NCBI GenBank assembly: GCA_024639625.1
Contig: JAHEIA010000169.1
Coordinates: 1 to 6,912 of the forward strand
Length of the DNA: 6,912 nucleotides
Source: Chromatiales bacterium
Lineage (GTDB): Bacteria; Pseudomonadota; Gammaproteobacteria; Chromatiales; Chromatiaceae
Reading direction: 5' to 3'
This document shows positions 1 to 5,940 of the stretch, in pieces. Every line of letters starts with the position of its first letter. Position 1 is the first letter of the stretch. The notes beneath the pieces were generated by a model, which saw only the letters and a program-made list of their open reading frames with translations, made no database searches and was not told the DNA's origin. Position numbers and translations under genes: made by a program.

Positions 1-321
1 GATCGGGTGAGTCTGCACGGTCTGCCGGATGGTGAGGAGGGCTGTGCAGGCGAGAGTCTTTCCGGCTTCCGCTGGCCAACGGCCCGGACAGCATCTATCT
101 TCTATGCAGCGGCGGACGCTCCGCAGGCATCGAATCCAGGCCCGATTCCTGCCCCCAAGGAAGGTTTCTTCTGTGATCCGGCTGTGGTCGAACCGGGCCG
201 GGGGGACGAAGTGCGGCTCACCGAGCGGTGCTCGTTTATGGTTTCGATGTTGCCAATAATGAACAGAGCGCCTTGACGCGGCGGAGCAGGTTTCGCCGAC
301 CAATGGGCAGAGGAGGAGATT
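1..321. other. Left-edge region with no supportable gene; leader of phaB copy 1
   Basis: No reading frame here has a recognisable product, a convincing ribosome binding site or a protein-like composition. The open frames are short, arginine- and proline-rich, and overlap one another on both strands. The stretch probably holds the promoter and leader of the downstream reductase gene and perhaps the end of something to the left. I see no strong sigma70 promoter. The last 11 bases are the ribosome binding region of that gene. Confidence 0.5.
311..318 (+). promoter_or_regulatory. Strong Shine-Dalgarno site of phaB copy 1
   Basis: AGGAGGAG lies just before the ATG at 322, with 5 nt between the AGGAGG core and the start codon. 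This is close to the ideal anti-16S match and fixes the start of the first reductase. It is the strongest ribosome binding site in the window. Confidence 0.85.
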
Positions 322-1074
322 ATGGATCTTGGCCTTTCTGGAAAGGTTGCTGTAGTGACCGGCGGCACGGGAGGTATCGGAACAGCGATCTGCAAGCGAC
401 TGGCGGCGGAAGGTTGTGTCGTGGCCACCAATTATCGTTCGGAGGAAAAAGCGGCGGCGCTGGAGGCGGCGATGGCGGAGAAAGGTTGGAAGATCGGGCT
501 CTACCTCTGCGACATCACCGACGCCGGGCAGTGTGAAAAGATGGCGCAGCAGGTGGAAGCCGACTTGGGTCCCGTTGCCGTGCTGGTCAACAACGCGGGC
601 ATCACGCGGGACACCACGTTCCGCAAGATGACCGCGGACAAATGGCACGCGGTGATCGATACCAACCTGAACAGCGCCTACAACGTAACCCGACCGCTAA
701 TCAATGGCATGCTGGAGCGCCAGTTCGGGCGCATCGTCAATATATCCTCCATCAACGGTCAGAAAGGCCAGCTGGGGCAGACCAATTATTCGGCGGCCAA
801 GGCAGGATTGCACGGCTTCACCATGGCCCTGGCGCAGGAGGTGGCGCGCAAGGGCATCACGGTGAACACGGTGTCGCCAGGCTATGTCGCGACGGAGATG
901 GTGATGGCGGTTCCGCAGGAGATCCGAAACCAGATCATTGCCCAGATTCCCGTGAGTCGTCTCGGAGAGCCCGACGAGATCGCACAGTTGATCGCTTTCC
1001 TGGCATCGGAACAGGCAGGCTTCATCACCGGGGCCGACATATCCATCAACGGCGGACACCACATGGGTTGCTGA
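322..1074 (+). CDS. phaB: Acetoacetyl-CoA reductase, PhaB type (copy 1)
   Basis: This cytoplasmic short-chain dehydrogenase would reduce acetoacetyl-CoA to (R)-3-hydroxybutyryl-CoA, the second step of polyhydroxybutyrate synthesis. The 250-residue protein has the classical SDR order: the glycine-rich TGGTGGIG at residues 13-20, NNAG at 90-93, catalytic Asn115, Ser142/Ser143 in NISS, and Tyr156 with Lys160 in NYSAAK. SPG lies at 185-187. The run around 144-165 (INGQKGQ, then GQTNYSAAKAG) is the hallmark that separates PhaB from FabG and other SDRs. Length fits the family, which is about 246-250 residues. The loop after the second beta strand carries Arg39 (NYRSEEK), in keeping with NADPH use, though that is inference. 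The start is set by a strong AGGAGGAG site. The C-terminus reads GGHHMGC, ending in an extra cysteine where many family members stop at HMG. A paralogue follows at 1766. Confidence 0.95.
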   Translation: MDLGLSGKVAVVTGGTGGIGTAICKRLAAEGCVVATNYRSEEKAAALEAAMAEKGWKIGLYLCDITDAGQCEKMAQQVEADLGPVAVLVNNAGITRDTTFRKMTADKWHAVIDTNLNSAYNVTRPLINGMLERQFGRIVNISSINGQKGQLGQTNYSAAKAGLHGFTMALAQEVARKGITVNTVSPGYVATEMVMAVPQEIRNQIIAQIPVSRLGEPDEIAQLIAFLASEQAGFITGADISINGGHHMGC

Positions 1075-1213
1075 CCCGAGACACGCGCCCCCGGCGCATG
1101 GCGGGTAATCGGGCAAACAAGCACCCTGGGCTTGGAGTGGACCCTTCCCGCCGAATCCTGATGCGGACTCGTATCCAGCCGTAGAGTCGGGATAGCTGCC
1201 CGTTCTTCATCGG

Positions 1214-1261
1214 ATTCGAGCCGCGTCTCACCATCCGCGGATCGCGAGACGCGGTTCGGAT
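1214..1261 (+). terminator. Long stem-loop downstream of phaB copy 1, possible terminator
   Basis: CCGCGTCTC (1221-1229) pairs perfectly with GAGACGCGG (1246-1254). Seven more pairs outside it (1214-1220 with 1255-1261, two of them G-U in RNA) give a 16-bp stem with a 16-nt loop. It lies about 140 nt after the stop codon of the first reductase. The following bases, ATTCTTCATTCC, are pyrimidine-rich but not a true U tract. It may be a weak terminator, an mRNA 3'-end stabiliser or part of a dispersed palindromic element. Confidence 0.45.
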
Positions 1262-1340
1262 ATTCTTCATTCCTGAAACTCAGCCAGGCTCCCCGGGTGA
1301 ACCAGCCCGTAGGCGGTTAGCGCATCCGGGATGGGATTGC

Positions 1341-1408
1341 ACGACACGCGGTGAATACGTCCCTGTAGCTCGACTGCGGCATCCCTGCCGCAGCCGGTCC
1401 TGCAAGCC
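1341..1408. repeat. Hairpin-bearing repeat-like intergenic element
   Basis: CTGCGGCA (1374-1381) and TGCCGCAG (1386-1393) form a perfect 8-bp stem around a TCCC loop. The hairpin sits among direct repeats of TCCCTG at 1360-1365 and 1382-1387 and TCCTG at 1398-1402. The wording, with GTGAATACGTCCCTG then a GC hairpin then GGTCCTGCAAG, resembles short dispersed intergenic repeats I recall from gammaproteobacterial genomes. Only one copy is in the window, so its repeated nature is inference. Confidence 0.4.
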
Positions 1409-1584
1409 CACCCCGGATACTCGTTTGCTGTCATGCCATTGGCCACTGAACAATCGCTAAGAACAGACTGAGTTCCAGGGGTAGGTTCTTCTTTGTAGTT
1501 GCCCGCCCAGGCCCCGGATCCGCACGCCGGATCGATGCGGGCGGCGGCCGTTCGTATTGACTTCCCGCCACGGAGCGATTATTG

Positions 1585-1609
1585 TGCGGCGCAGCAATGC
1601 TGCGCTGCA
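1585..1609. promoter_or_regulatory. Palindromic operator candidate upstream of phaB copy 2
   Basis: The core GCGCAGCA-A-TGCTGCGC (1589-1605) is a perfect 17-bp palindrome. It is extended by TGC on the left and GCA on the right, giving TGC-N-GCGCA-N7-TGCGC-N-GCA. The same 25-bp geometry recurs before the phasin gene at 2562-2586. In opposite orientation the two copies agree at 20 of 25 positions, and the preceding TTG is also shared. TATATT at 1611-1616, just to the right, is a fair -10 box. PhaR, the polyhydroxyalkanoate-responsive repressor family that recognises TGC-rich sites, is the natural candidate protein, by inference only. Confidence 0.6.
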
Positions 1610-1765
1610 ATATATTGCCAAAGCCCTGATTTCGGTTCCATTGCAGCCTTGCCGGAGTGCCCCGAGCGGGCGATTTTCGTGGCTGGGGGCTTCTAGCCAT
1701 TTGCGTCGAGCGCTCCTTCCAGGTGGGTTATTTGCGAAGTCTGATTGATTCTTTTCGAGGTTGTT

Positions 1766-2509
1766 ATGACAAAAAAAATTGCGTTAGTCACCGGCGGGAC
1801 CGGCGGCATTGGGACCCAGATCTGCCGCCGGCTGGCGGATCAGGGTTTTCAGGTGGTGGCGAATCATCTGGCCGCCGAATCGGAGGCGGCAGCGGATTGG
1901 CGGGAACATCTCACGGCGGACGGATACGAATTCGGCCTGGCGGCGGGGGACGTATCGGATTTCGACGATGCCGCAAGGATGGTGCGCGAGGTCGAGGCCA
2001 ATTTCGGCCCGATCGCCGTGCTGGTGAATTGCGCCGGAATCACCCGTGACAGCACCTTGCGCAAGATGGGCCACGAGGATTGGCAGGCGGTCATCAATAC
2101 CAATCTCAACGGGGTATTCAACGTAACCCGGCAGGTCGCGGACGGGATGCTGGAGCGGCGCGCGGGCCGGATCATCAACATTTCTTCGATCAACGGCCAG
2201 CAGGGCCAGTTCGGGCAGACCAACTACTCGGCGGCCAAGGCGGGGGTGCACGGCTTCACCATGGCGTTGGCTCGGGAGGTGGCCGCGAAGGGGATTACCG
2301 TGAACACGGTGTCTCCCGGTTACATCATCACCGCCATGACCAAGGCGATCCCGGAGAACATCATGGACCAGATCATCTCCCTGATCCCCATGCGCCGCAT
2401 GGGCAATCCGGACGACGTCGCGGCGGCCGTGGGTTTCCTGGCGGGTCCGGACGCCGACTACATCACCGGGGCCGACATTTCGGTTAACGGCGGGTTAGGG
2501 ATGGGCTAG
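1766..2509 (+). CDS. phaB: Acetoacetyl-CoA reductase, PhaB type (copy 2)
   Basis: This is a second PhaB-type short-chain dehydrogenase of 247 residues with the same expected reaction, acetoacetyl-CoA to (R)-3-hydroxybutyryl-CoA. It has TGGTGGIG at 9-16, catalytic Asn113, Ser140/Ser141, Tyr154 and Lys158, and the family signature INGQQGQ followed by GQTNYSAAKAG at 142-160. The ATG at 1766 is chosen because GAGG (1757-1760) lies 5 nt before it and because MTKKIALVTGG matches family N-termini. The in-frame TTG at 1745 would add seven residues without a good binding site. Two differences from copy 1 stand out: the usual NNAG is NCAG (88-91), and the loop after the second beta strand (NHLAAESEAA, 33-42) lacks basic residues, which might mean NADH preference. 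The gene ends 93 nt before the phasin gene. Confidence 0.93.
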   Translation: MTKKIALVTGGTGGIGTQICRRLADQGFQVVANHLAAESEAAADWREHLTADGYEFGLAAGDVSDFDDAARMVREVEANFGPIAVLVNCAGITRDSTLRKMGHEDWQAVINTNLNGVFNVTRQVADGMLERRAGRIINISSINGQQGQFGQTNYSAAKAGVHGFTMALAREVAAKGITVNTVSPGYIITAMTKAIPENIMDQIISLIPMRRMGNPDDVAAAVGFLAGPDADYITGADISVNGGLGMG

Positions 2510-2561
2510 CGTCCTGTTCCTGCCGTTGCGGCTTGGACAAGCGCCCTTTAGCAACCCCTGC

Positions 2562-2586
2562 TGCAGCGCAATAATACTGCGCGGCA
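2562..2586. promoter_or_regulatory. Palindromic operator candidate over the phasin promoter
   Basis: The sequence reads TGC-A-GCGCA-N7-TGCGC-G-GCA, centred on 2574, and matches in geometry the site at 1585-1609. It ends 16 nt before the phasin ATG. AATAAT at 2570-2575 fits a -10 box at 5 of 6 positions, with a weak -35 (TTTAGC, 2547-2552) 17 nt upstream, so a bound repressor would cover the -10 and the likely transcription start. This is the arrangement expected for repression of a phasin gene by PhaR. The regulator gene itself is not in the window. Confidence 0.6.
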
Positions 2587-2602
2587 CAAACGGAGCGATG
2601 GC

Positions 2603-2965
2603 ATGACCAACGACATGATGCAGATGATGATGAATATGAGCAGGGCCGCATGCGAGACCTCTCGCCAATGGGTTCACATCAATACACGTACACTGAATCA
2701 GCTGGCCCAGCAGCAGATGGCGCTGATGGAGCGTTCTTTGGAGCGCGGAATCGGCGCGGCCGGCAAGGCGATGCGGGCTAAGGACTACAAGGAACTGGTG
2801 GGCATCCAGACGGAGGTCGCCGAAGAGATGACCAGCGCCACCCTGGAGCAGACCCGCAAGACGCTCGAGATCCTCAACCAAACACGCGATGCCTGGCGCG
2901 AATGGGCGGAGCGGAGCGTCGCAACCGCCGCGGGCGAGATCACCAAGGGCAAAGCGAAGGCCTGA
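2603..2965 (+). CDS. phaP: Phasin family protein (PHA granule-associated)
   Basis: This small amphipathic, helical protein would coat the surface of polyhydroxyalkanoate granules and control their size and number. The 120 residues are almost wholly alpha-helix-like, with heptad-like spacing of Leu, Met and Ala among charged residues (about 25-105). There is no signal peptide, no membrane segment, and a Lys/Ala-rich tail (KGKAKA), all common in PhaP-like proteins. The KELVGIQTEVAEEM stretch (63-76) resembles the segment conserved in proteobacterial phasins. The first 12 residues contain seven methionines, which is unusual. GGAG at 2592-2595 lies 7 nt before the ATG; a nearby ATG at 2598 is out of frame and stops at once. 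Its place directly after phaB and before a strong terminator supports the assignment. The family call is firm, the exact phasin subfamily less so. Confidence 0.85.
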   Translation: MTNDMMQMMMNMSRAACETSRQWVHINTRTLNQLAQQQMALMERSLERGIGAAGKAMRAKDYKELVGIQTEVAEEMTSATLEQTRKTLEILNQTRDAWREWAERSVATAAGEITKGKAKA

Positions 2966-3004
2966 TTTCGCATCCTTTCTCGATCACCGCGTTTCCCTCT
3001 CTTC

Positions 3005-3039
3005 GGCCCGGGGTTTCCAGACCCTGGGCCTTTCTTTTT
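3005..3039 (+). terminator. Intrinsic terminator of the phasin transcript
   Basis: GGCCCGGGGT (3005-3014) pairs with ACCCTGGGCC (3021-3030) through ten positions, one being G-U, around a TTCCAG loop. The T-rich run TTTCTTTTT (3031-3039) follows directly. This is a classic rho-independent terminator, 40 nt after the phasin stop, and it closes the PHA block. Confidence 0.92.
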
Positions 3040-3176
3040 CCCGGGAACCACTGCGCTCGTAGCCGATGCCTGCCTTCGCGCTTCACGGCCGGCAGCGGTA
3101 GACTGCAATGGCGCCGAATGACTCCGTTTCAGCACGGGATTTCTCGTGCGCACCCGCAACCAAGAGAAGGAAAGCC

Positions 3177-4193
3177 GTGGAAAGGAACAAGGTGTTGATT
3201 ACGGGCGCAACGGGCTTCGTAGGAAGCCATGCTCTGGAGGCAATTTCAGCCGATGGGAAGGCGAGGGTGGTTGCTGCTTGTCGAAACCGGGAGCGCCTTC
3301 CCAACGGATGGGAAGGTGAGGCAAGAACCGGTGATATCGGGGACCAGGCCTACGTGAATTCATTGTTCGAAGATGTGCATACCGTTTGCAATGCCTTTGC
3401 CTGGACATCGATGTACAACCACGCCAAGGAATCCCAGGAACTGTTTCTCGAGCCGTCTTTGCGCCTGATCGATTGCGCGATCAGTTCCGGTGTAAAGAGA
3501 TTAATCAATATCAGCACGACGAGTGCCGCCTCGCCGGATGCTTCGGCGGATGCCATGAGCAAAGGAGTGCCCAGGGGGTACTGGCCTCATCTATGTAACG
3601 TAATCGCTATCGAGGACTACCTGAGGGAGAAAGCGAACCCGGAGTTCACCGTCATCAATTTGCGTCTGGGTTTGTTCGCGGGGAAACGCTATGCGTTGGG
3701 TCTGTTGCCAATCCTGTTGCCGCGCTTACAAACGCATCTGGTTCCCTGGGTGGCCGGTGGGCGTACCGGCATGCCCATCGTCGACGGACGCGATATTGGT
3801 CAAGCCGTGCGAAGAGCGGTTTATGCCGATCGCCTATCGGGGTATCAGTCGTTCAATATCGTCGGCCCGTCGACGCCGTCGGTACGAGAGGTGATCGATC
3901 TTTTGCATGAGCACGGTTACCCGAAACCCCACTTCAGTGTACCTTTTCCCATCGCATTCGGCTTTGCCTGGCTCATGGAAGCGATCGACCCCATCGTACC
4001 CTGGGAGCCATTGGTTACCAGAAGCATTATCCATCTCTTGCGGGAGGTAGATGCCGATAACCAGAGGGCCAAGGAACTCCTCGGCTATGTCCCGGAACAT
4101 GATTGGCGAGAGGCGGTCGATGCACAGCTTGCAGAAATGAAGGAAAGGCAGGATAAGCCGATGAGCATGGCAAGACCAAAGGCGGGGAGGTAA
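3177..4193 (+). CDS. NAD(P)-binding extended SDR, NAD-dependent epimerase/dehydratase-like
   Basis: This 338-residue protein belongs to the extended short-chain dehydrogenase family, whose members act on nucleotide sugars, steroids or related alcohols. Its substrate cannot be told from the sequence. The Rossmann motif TGATGFVG is at residues 9-16, a strand with NIST at 111-114 supplies the usual Ser/Thr position, and a C-terminal substrate-binding half follows (about 185-320). The usual YxxxK pair is not seen. The expected helix reads PHLCNVIAIEDYL at 137-149, placing His138 and Val142 at the Tyr and Lys positions, so it may be an atypical, possibly non-catalytic or ligand-sensing SDR. I chose the GTG at 3177, preceded by GAAGG (3166-3170) at 6 nt and putting the Rossmann strand at the N-terminus. 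An in-frame ATG at 3108 would add 23 unlikely residues and has no clear ribosome site. The gene follows the phasin terminator, so it is a separate transcription unit. Confidence 0.8.
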   Translation: MERNKVLITGATGFVGSHALEAISADGKARVVAACRNRERLPNGWEGEARTGDIGDQAYVNSLFEDVHTVCNAFAWTSMYNHAKESQELFLEPSLRLIDCAISSGVKRLINISTTSAASPDASADAMSKGVPRGYWPHLCNVIAIEDYLREKANPEFTVINLRLGLFAGKRYALGLLPILLPRLQTHLVPWVAGGRTGMPIVDGRDIGQAVRRAVYADRLSGYQSFNIVGPSTPSVREVIDLLHEHGYPKPHFSVPFPIAFGFAWLMEAIDPIVPWEPLVTRSIIHLLREVDADNQRAKELLGYVPEHDWREAVDAQLAEMKERQDKPMSMARPKAGR

Positions 4194-4338
4194 AGGGCAA
4201 GGCCGTTGGTCGACTCCGTTCGTCGGGTCGCCAGACAAGTTCTCCGCCGGTGACATCGGTCATGCTCGCATGCACAGTGATCTTGCTGCCGGTCGAATTA
4301 GACCGCAGGAGGCAGTGCAGACCGTCGCGAGTAACCGA

Positions 4339-4355
4339 GGGGCCCTGCGGACCCC
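4339..4355 (-). terminator. GC-rich hairpin after the antiporter gene, weak terminator candidate
   Basis: Read on the minus strand, GGGGTCC and GGGCCCC form a 7-bp stem (one G-U) around a GCA loop, about 40 nt past the antiporter stop codon. No U tract follows, so intrinsic termination is doubtful. It lies in the 203-nt gap between two convergent genes, where a terminator would be expected. Confidence 0.3.
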
Positions 4356-4396
4356 GCGCCAACGCAATCCCAGGAAATCGGCGTCGCCGTCCTTCG

Positions 4397-5506
4397 CTAA
4401 CCCCAGGGCGGAAGAAAATAGAAGGCGATGCCAAGCACAGCATAGACGGCGAGAAGCTGCACGCCCTCCATCCAGTGGGACTTTCCGTCGAGCGCGACGA
4501 AATTGACCAGGATGGCGGAAAGGATGACGGCCAGCACCTCCAGCGGACTGAACACCAGGTCCGTCGGCTCCGGTCCGATGAAATAACTCAGGAACACCAC
4601 GATAGGCGCCAACAGCAGCGCTACTTGGCTGCTGGAGCCGATCGCGATAGTGACGGCAATGTCCATTTTGTTCTTCATTGCCATCATGATTGCGGCACTG
4701 TGCTCGGCGGCGTTGCCAACGATCGCTACGATGATGACACCGACGAAGATCTCCGTCATACCCCAGGATTGAACGGTCTCCTCGATGGAATGAACCAGCA
4801 TTTCACTCATCAGGGCAACGAAGGCCGTTGCGACCGCGAGCACGATCGCGGATTTCTTGGCAGACCATACATGTTCGTCCTCGAGGCCCGGGGTCTCGTA
4901 ATCCGTGGTATCGAAGAGGTTCTTGTGGGTCTGCAGGGAGAAGATCAGGCTGAGCACATAGGTGACGAACAGGACAATTGCAACATAGAGGCTGACGTCG
5001 AGGTCCAGGAGATGGATTTGATCGGCGGGAACATCGTGGGCCTGCAGCAGATAAAAGAATACGGCAGGTACCAGTAGCCCGGCGGTGCTCAGAATAAGCA
5101 GTGTGGAGTTCATCCCCGCTGCCATGGCGTTGAAGCTTTGGGTCTTGTATTTCAATCCTCCGGCCAGCATGCTCGCGCCCAACACCAAGAGCAGGTTGCC
5201 GATAATCGATCCAGTGATGGAGGCCTTCACAACCCCATACAATCCCGCGTTTAGGGCAAAAATGGCGATGATCAATTCGGCGGCATTGCCGAAGGTGGCA
5301 TTCAGCAGACCGCCGATCCCCGGACCTACATGCTCGGACAGATGCTCGGTCGCTTCTCCCAGGATCCCGGCCAACGGGATGATGGCAAGGCCCGAGACGA
5401 CGAAGATCCAGCTCGCGTCCGCATGGGTCAGCTGTAGAATGAAAGCGATAGGAACAAACACAAGAAACAGATTCAGGATACCTACCTCGTAGTTTCCAAT
5501 TTTCAT
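4397..5506 (-). CDS. Ca2+/H+ (cation/proton) antiporter, CaCA family, CAX type
   Basis: This inner-membrane transporter would export Ca2+ or a related cation in exchange for protons. The 369-residue protein has about eleven hydrophobic segments arranged as two inverted halves. Each half has the CaCA alpha-repeat signature: GNAAELI at 73-79 and GNAAEHS at 264-270, with Glu77 and Glu268 as the expected ion-binding acids. The partner segments are TGSIIGNLLLVLG at 98-110 and AIGSSSQVALLLAP at 288-301. GEATEHLSEHVG at 50-61 fits the conserved region before the first repeat. An acidic cytoplasmic-looking linker (TTDYETPGLEDEH, 200-212) joins the halves. Length matches bacterial CAX/ChaA-type proteins. 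On the minus strand AGAGG (5515-5519) precedes the ATG by 8 nt. It is convergent with the SDR gene and divergent from the FHA-SulP gene. Cation choice (Ca2+, Na+, K+) is not decided by sequence. Confidence 0.93.
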   Translation of the reverse strand: MKIGNYEVGILNLFLVFVPIAFILQLTHADASWIFVVSGLAIIPLAGILGEATEHLSEHVGPGIGGLLNATFGNAAELIIAIFALNAGLYGVVKASITGSIIGNLLLVLGASMLAGGLKYKTQSFNAMAAGMNSTLLILSTAGLLVPAVFFYLLQAHDVPADQIHLLDLDVSLYVAIVLFVTYVLSLIFSLQTHKNLFDTTDYETPGLEDEHVWSAKKSAIVLAVATAFVALMSEMLVHSIEETVQSWGMTEIFVGVIIVAIVGNAAEHSAAIMMAMKNKMDIAVTIAIGSSSQVALLLAPIVVFLSYFIGPEPTDLVFSPLEVLAVILSAILVNFVALDGKSHWMEGVQLLAVYAVLGIAFYFLPPWG

Positions 5507-5650
5507 TATCTGTACCTCTACCGAGCGAAGGAGTGGAGCCGGAACGCTTTATTCCACGGAATTGCTAAGAGACGGGAGAAGCCACTAGTAGCCGGGTAAG
5601 CTCCTGATCTGCGCACTTTGGGCAGTCTTTCAAAGGATTCTACCGATGAA

Positions 5651-5695
5651 TTGTTGCGAATAACAACGCTTGAACGCGTTGTACCGCAAGCGTTG
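5651..5695. repeat. Cluster of nested inverted repeats upstream of the antiporter gene
   Basis: CAACGCTTG (5664-5672) and CAAGCGTTG (5687-5695) are a perfect 9-bp inverted repeat with a 14-nt spacer. The spacer starts with the palindrome AACGCGTT (5673-5680). Immediately to the left, TTGTT (5651-5655) and AACAA (5662-5666) form another inverted repeat that overlaps the first arm. The cluster is about 145-190 nt upstream of the antiporter start and could be a protein-binding site or competing RNA hairpins in its leader. Confidence 0.45.
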
Positions 5696-5888
5696 GCGAG
5701 CCTGGAAAGTTTGCGGCTATAGAAGCGGTTTGCATGATGTTTATCTTCTGGCACCGTGCTCCGCGTGGCGCAATATTTCAATCTTGTTACATGCTGGTTG
5801 AACGTCGTCGAAAAGCATCGGAATAGATCTAAACTTGCAATGTTTCTGCCGAAGTTTCATTGTGCCCTTTCGACTTCGTATTCATCTA

Positions 5889-5940
5889 GGCGAACGCGAC
5901 ATGGGTCAAGTCGGACTTGCTCGGGCGAACAATAATTATT
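5889..5940. promoter_or_regulatory. Palindrome cluster upstream of the FHA-SulP gene, possible operator/promoter
   Basis: CAAGTC-G-GACTTG (5907-5919) is a perfect 13-bp palindrome. It is flanked by direct repeats of GGCGAAC at 5889-5895 and 5924-5930. The right repeat is followed at once by the 10-bp AT palindrome AATAATTATT (5931-5940), which could include a -10 region. The cluster lies about 140-190 nt before the GTG start. No regulator is identified. Confidence 0.4.

Larger units (their letters stand above)
1075..1765. other. Long intergenic region between the two phaB genes
   Basis: Six hundred and ninety-one bases separate the two reductase genes, too far for simple translational coupling. 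The region contains no supportable coding sequence on either strand. It does contain a 16-bp stem-loop, a repeat-like element with a perfect hairpin, and a palindrome matching the one before the phasin gene, each listed separately. The second reductase therefore probably has its own promoter here. Confidence 0.6.

Noticed and set aside
105..129. Possible third copy of the palindromic operator upstream of phaB copy 1
   Set aside because: The outer TGC and GCA occur at the right spacing, but the inner GCGCA/TGCGC arms do not match, so only the outermost three bases on each side are symmetric. It could be chance.
7..276. Open frames at the left edge on both strands
   Set aside because: They overlap each other, have no recognisable product, and look like the chance open frames common in GC-rich DNA.
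1784..2251. Long minus-strand open frame inside phaB copy 2
   Set aside because: It is a mirror of the reductase coding sequence; the equivalent shadow occurs in copy 1, as expected from shared codon use.
3108..3176. ATG at 3108 as the start of the SDR gene
   Set aside because: The added 23 residues are unlike SDR N-termini and no good ribosome site precedes it, while GTG 3177 has GAAGG at 6 nt and places the Rossmann strand correctly.
4027..4443. Minus-strand open frame between the SDR and antiporter genes, with a locally protein-like stretch in 4200-4350
   Set aside because: It overlaps the 3' ends of two well-supported genes, has no recognisable domain, and the protein-like part is only about 50 codons. 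A remnant of a gene is possible but not supportable.
4250..5077. Open frame of 275 codons on the plus strand, opposite the antiporter gene
   Set aside because: It is antisense to most of the clear CaCA antiporter gene, has a His/Asp/Arg-rich composition typical of the reverse of membrane-protein codons, and has no ribosome binding site or family resemblance.
5518..5781. Minus-strand open frame of 87 codons upstream of the antiporter gene
   Set aside because: Composition is basic and unstructured, there is no ribosome binding site, and the frame contains the inverted-repeat cluster. It reads as intergenic DNA.
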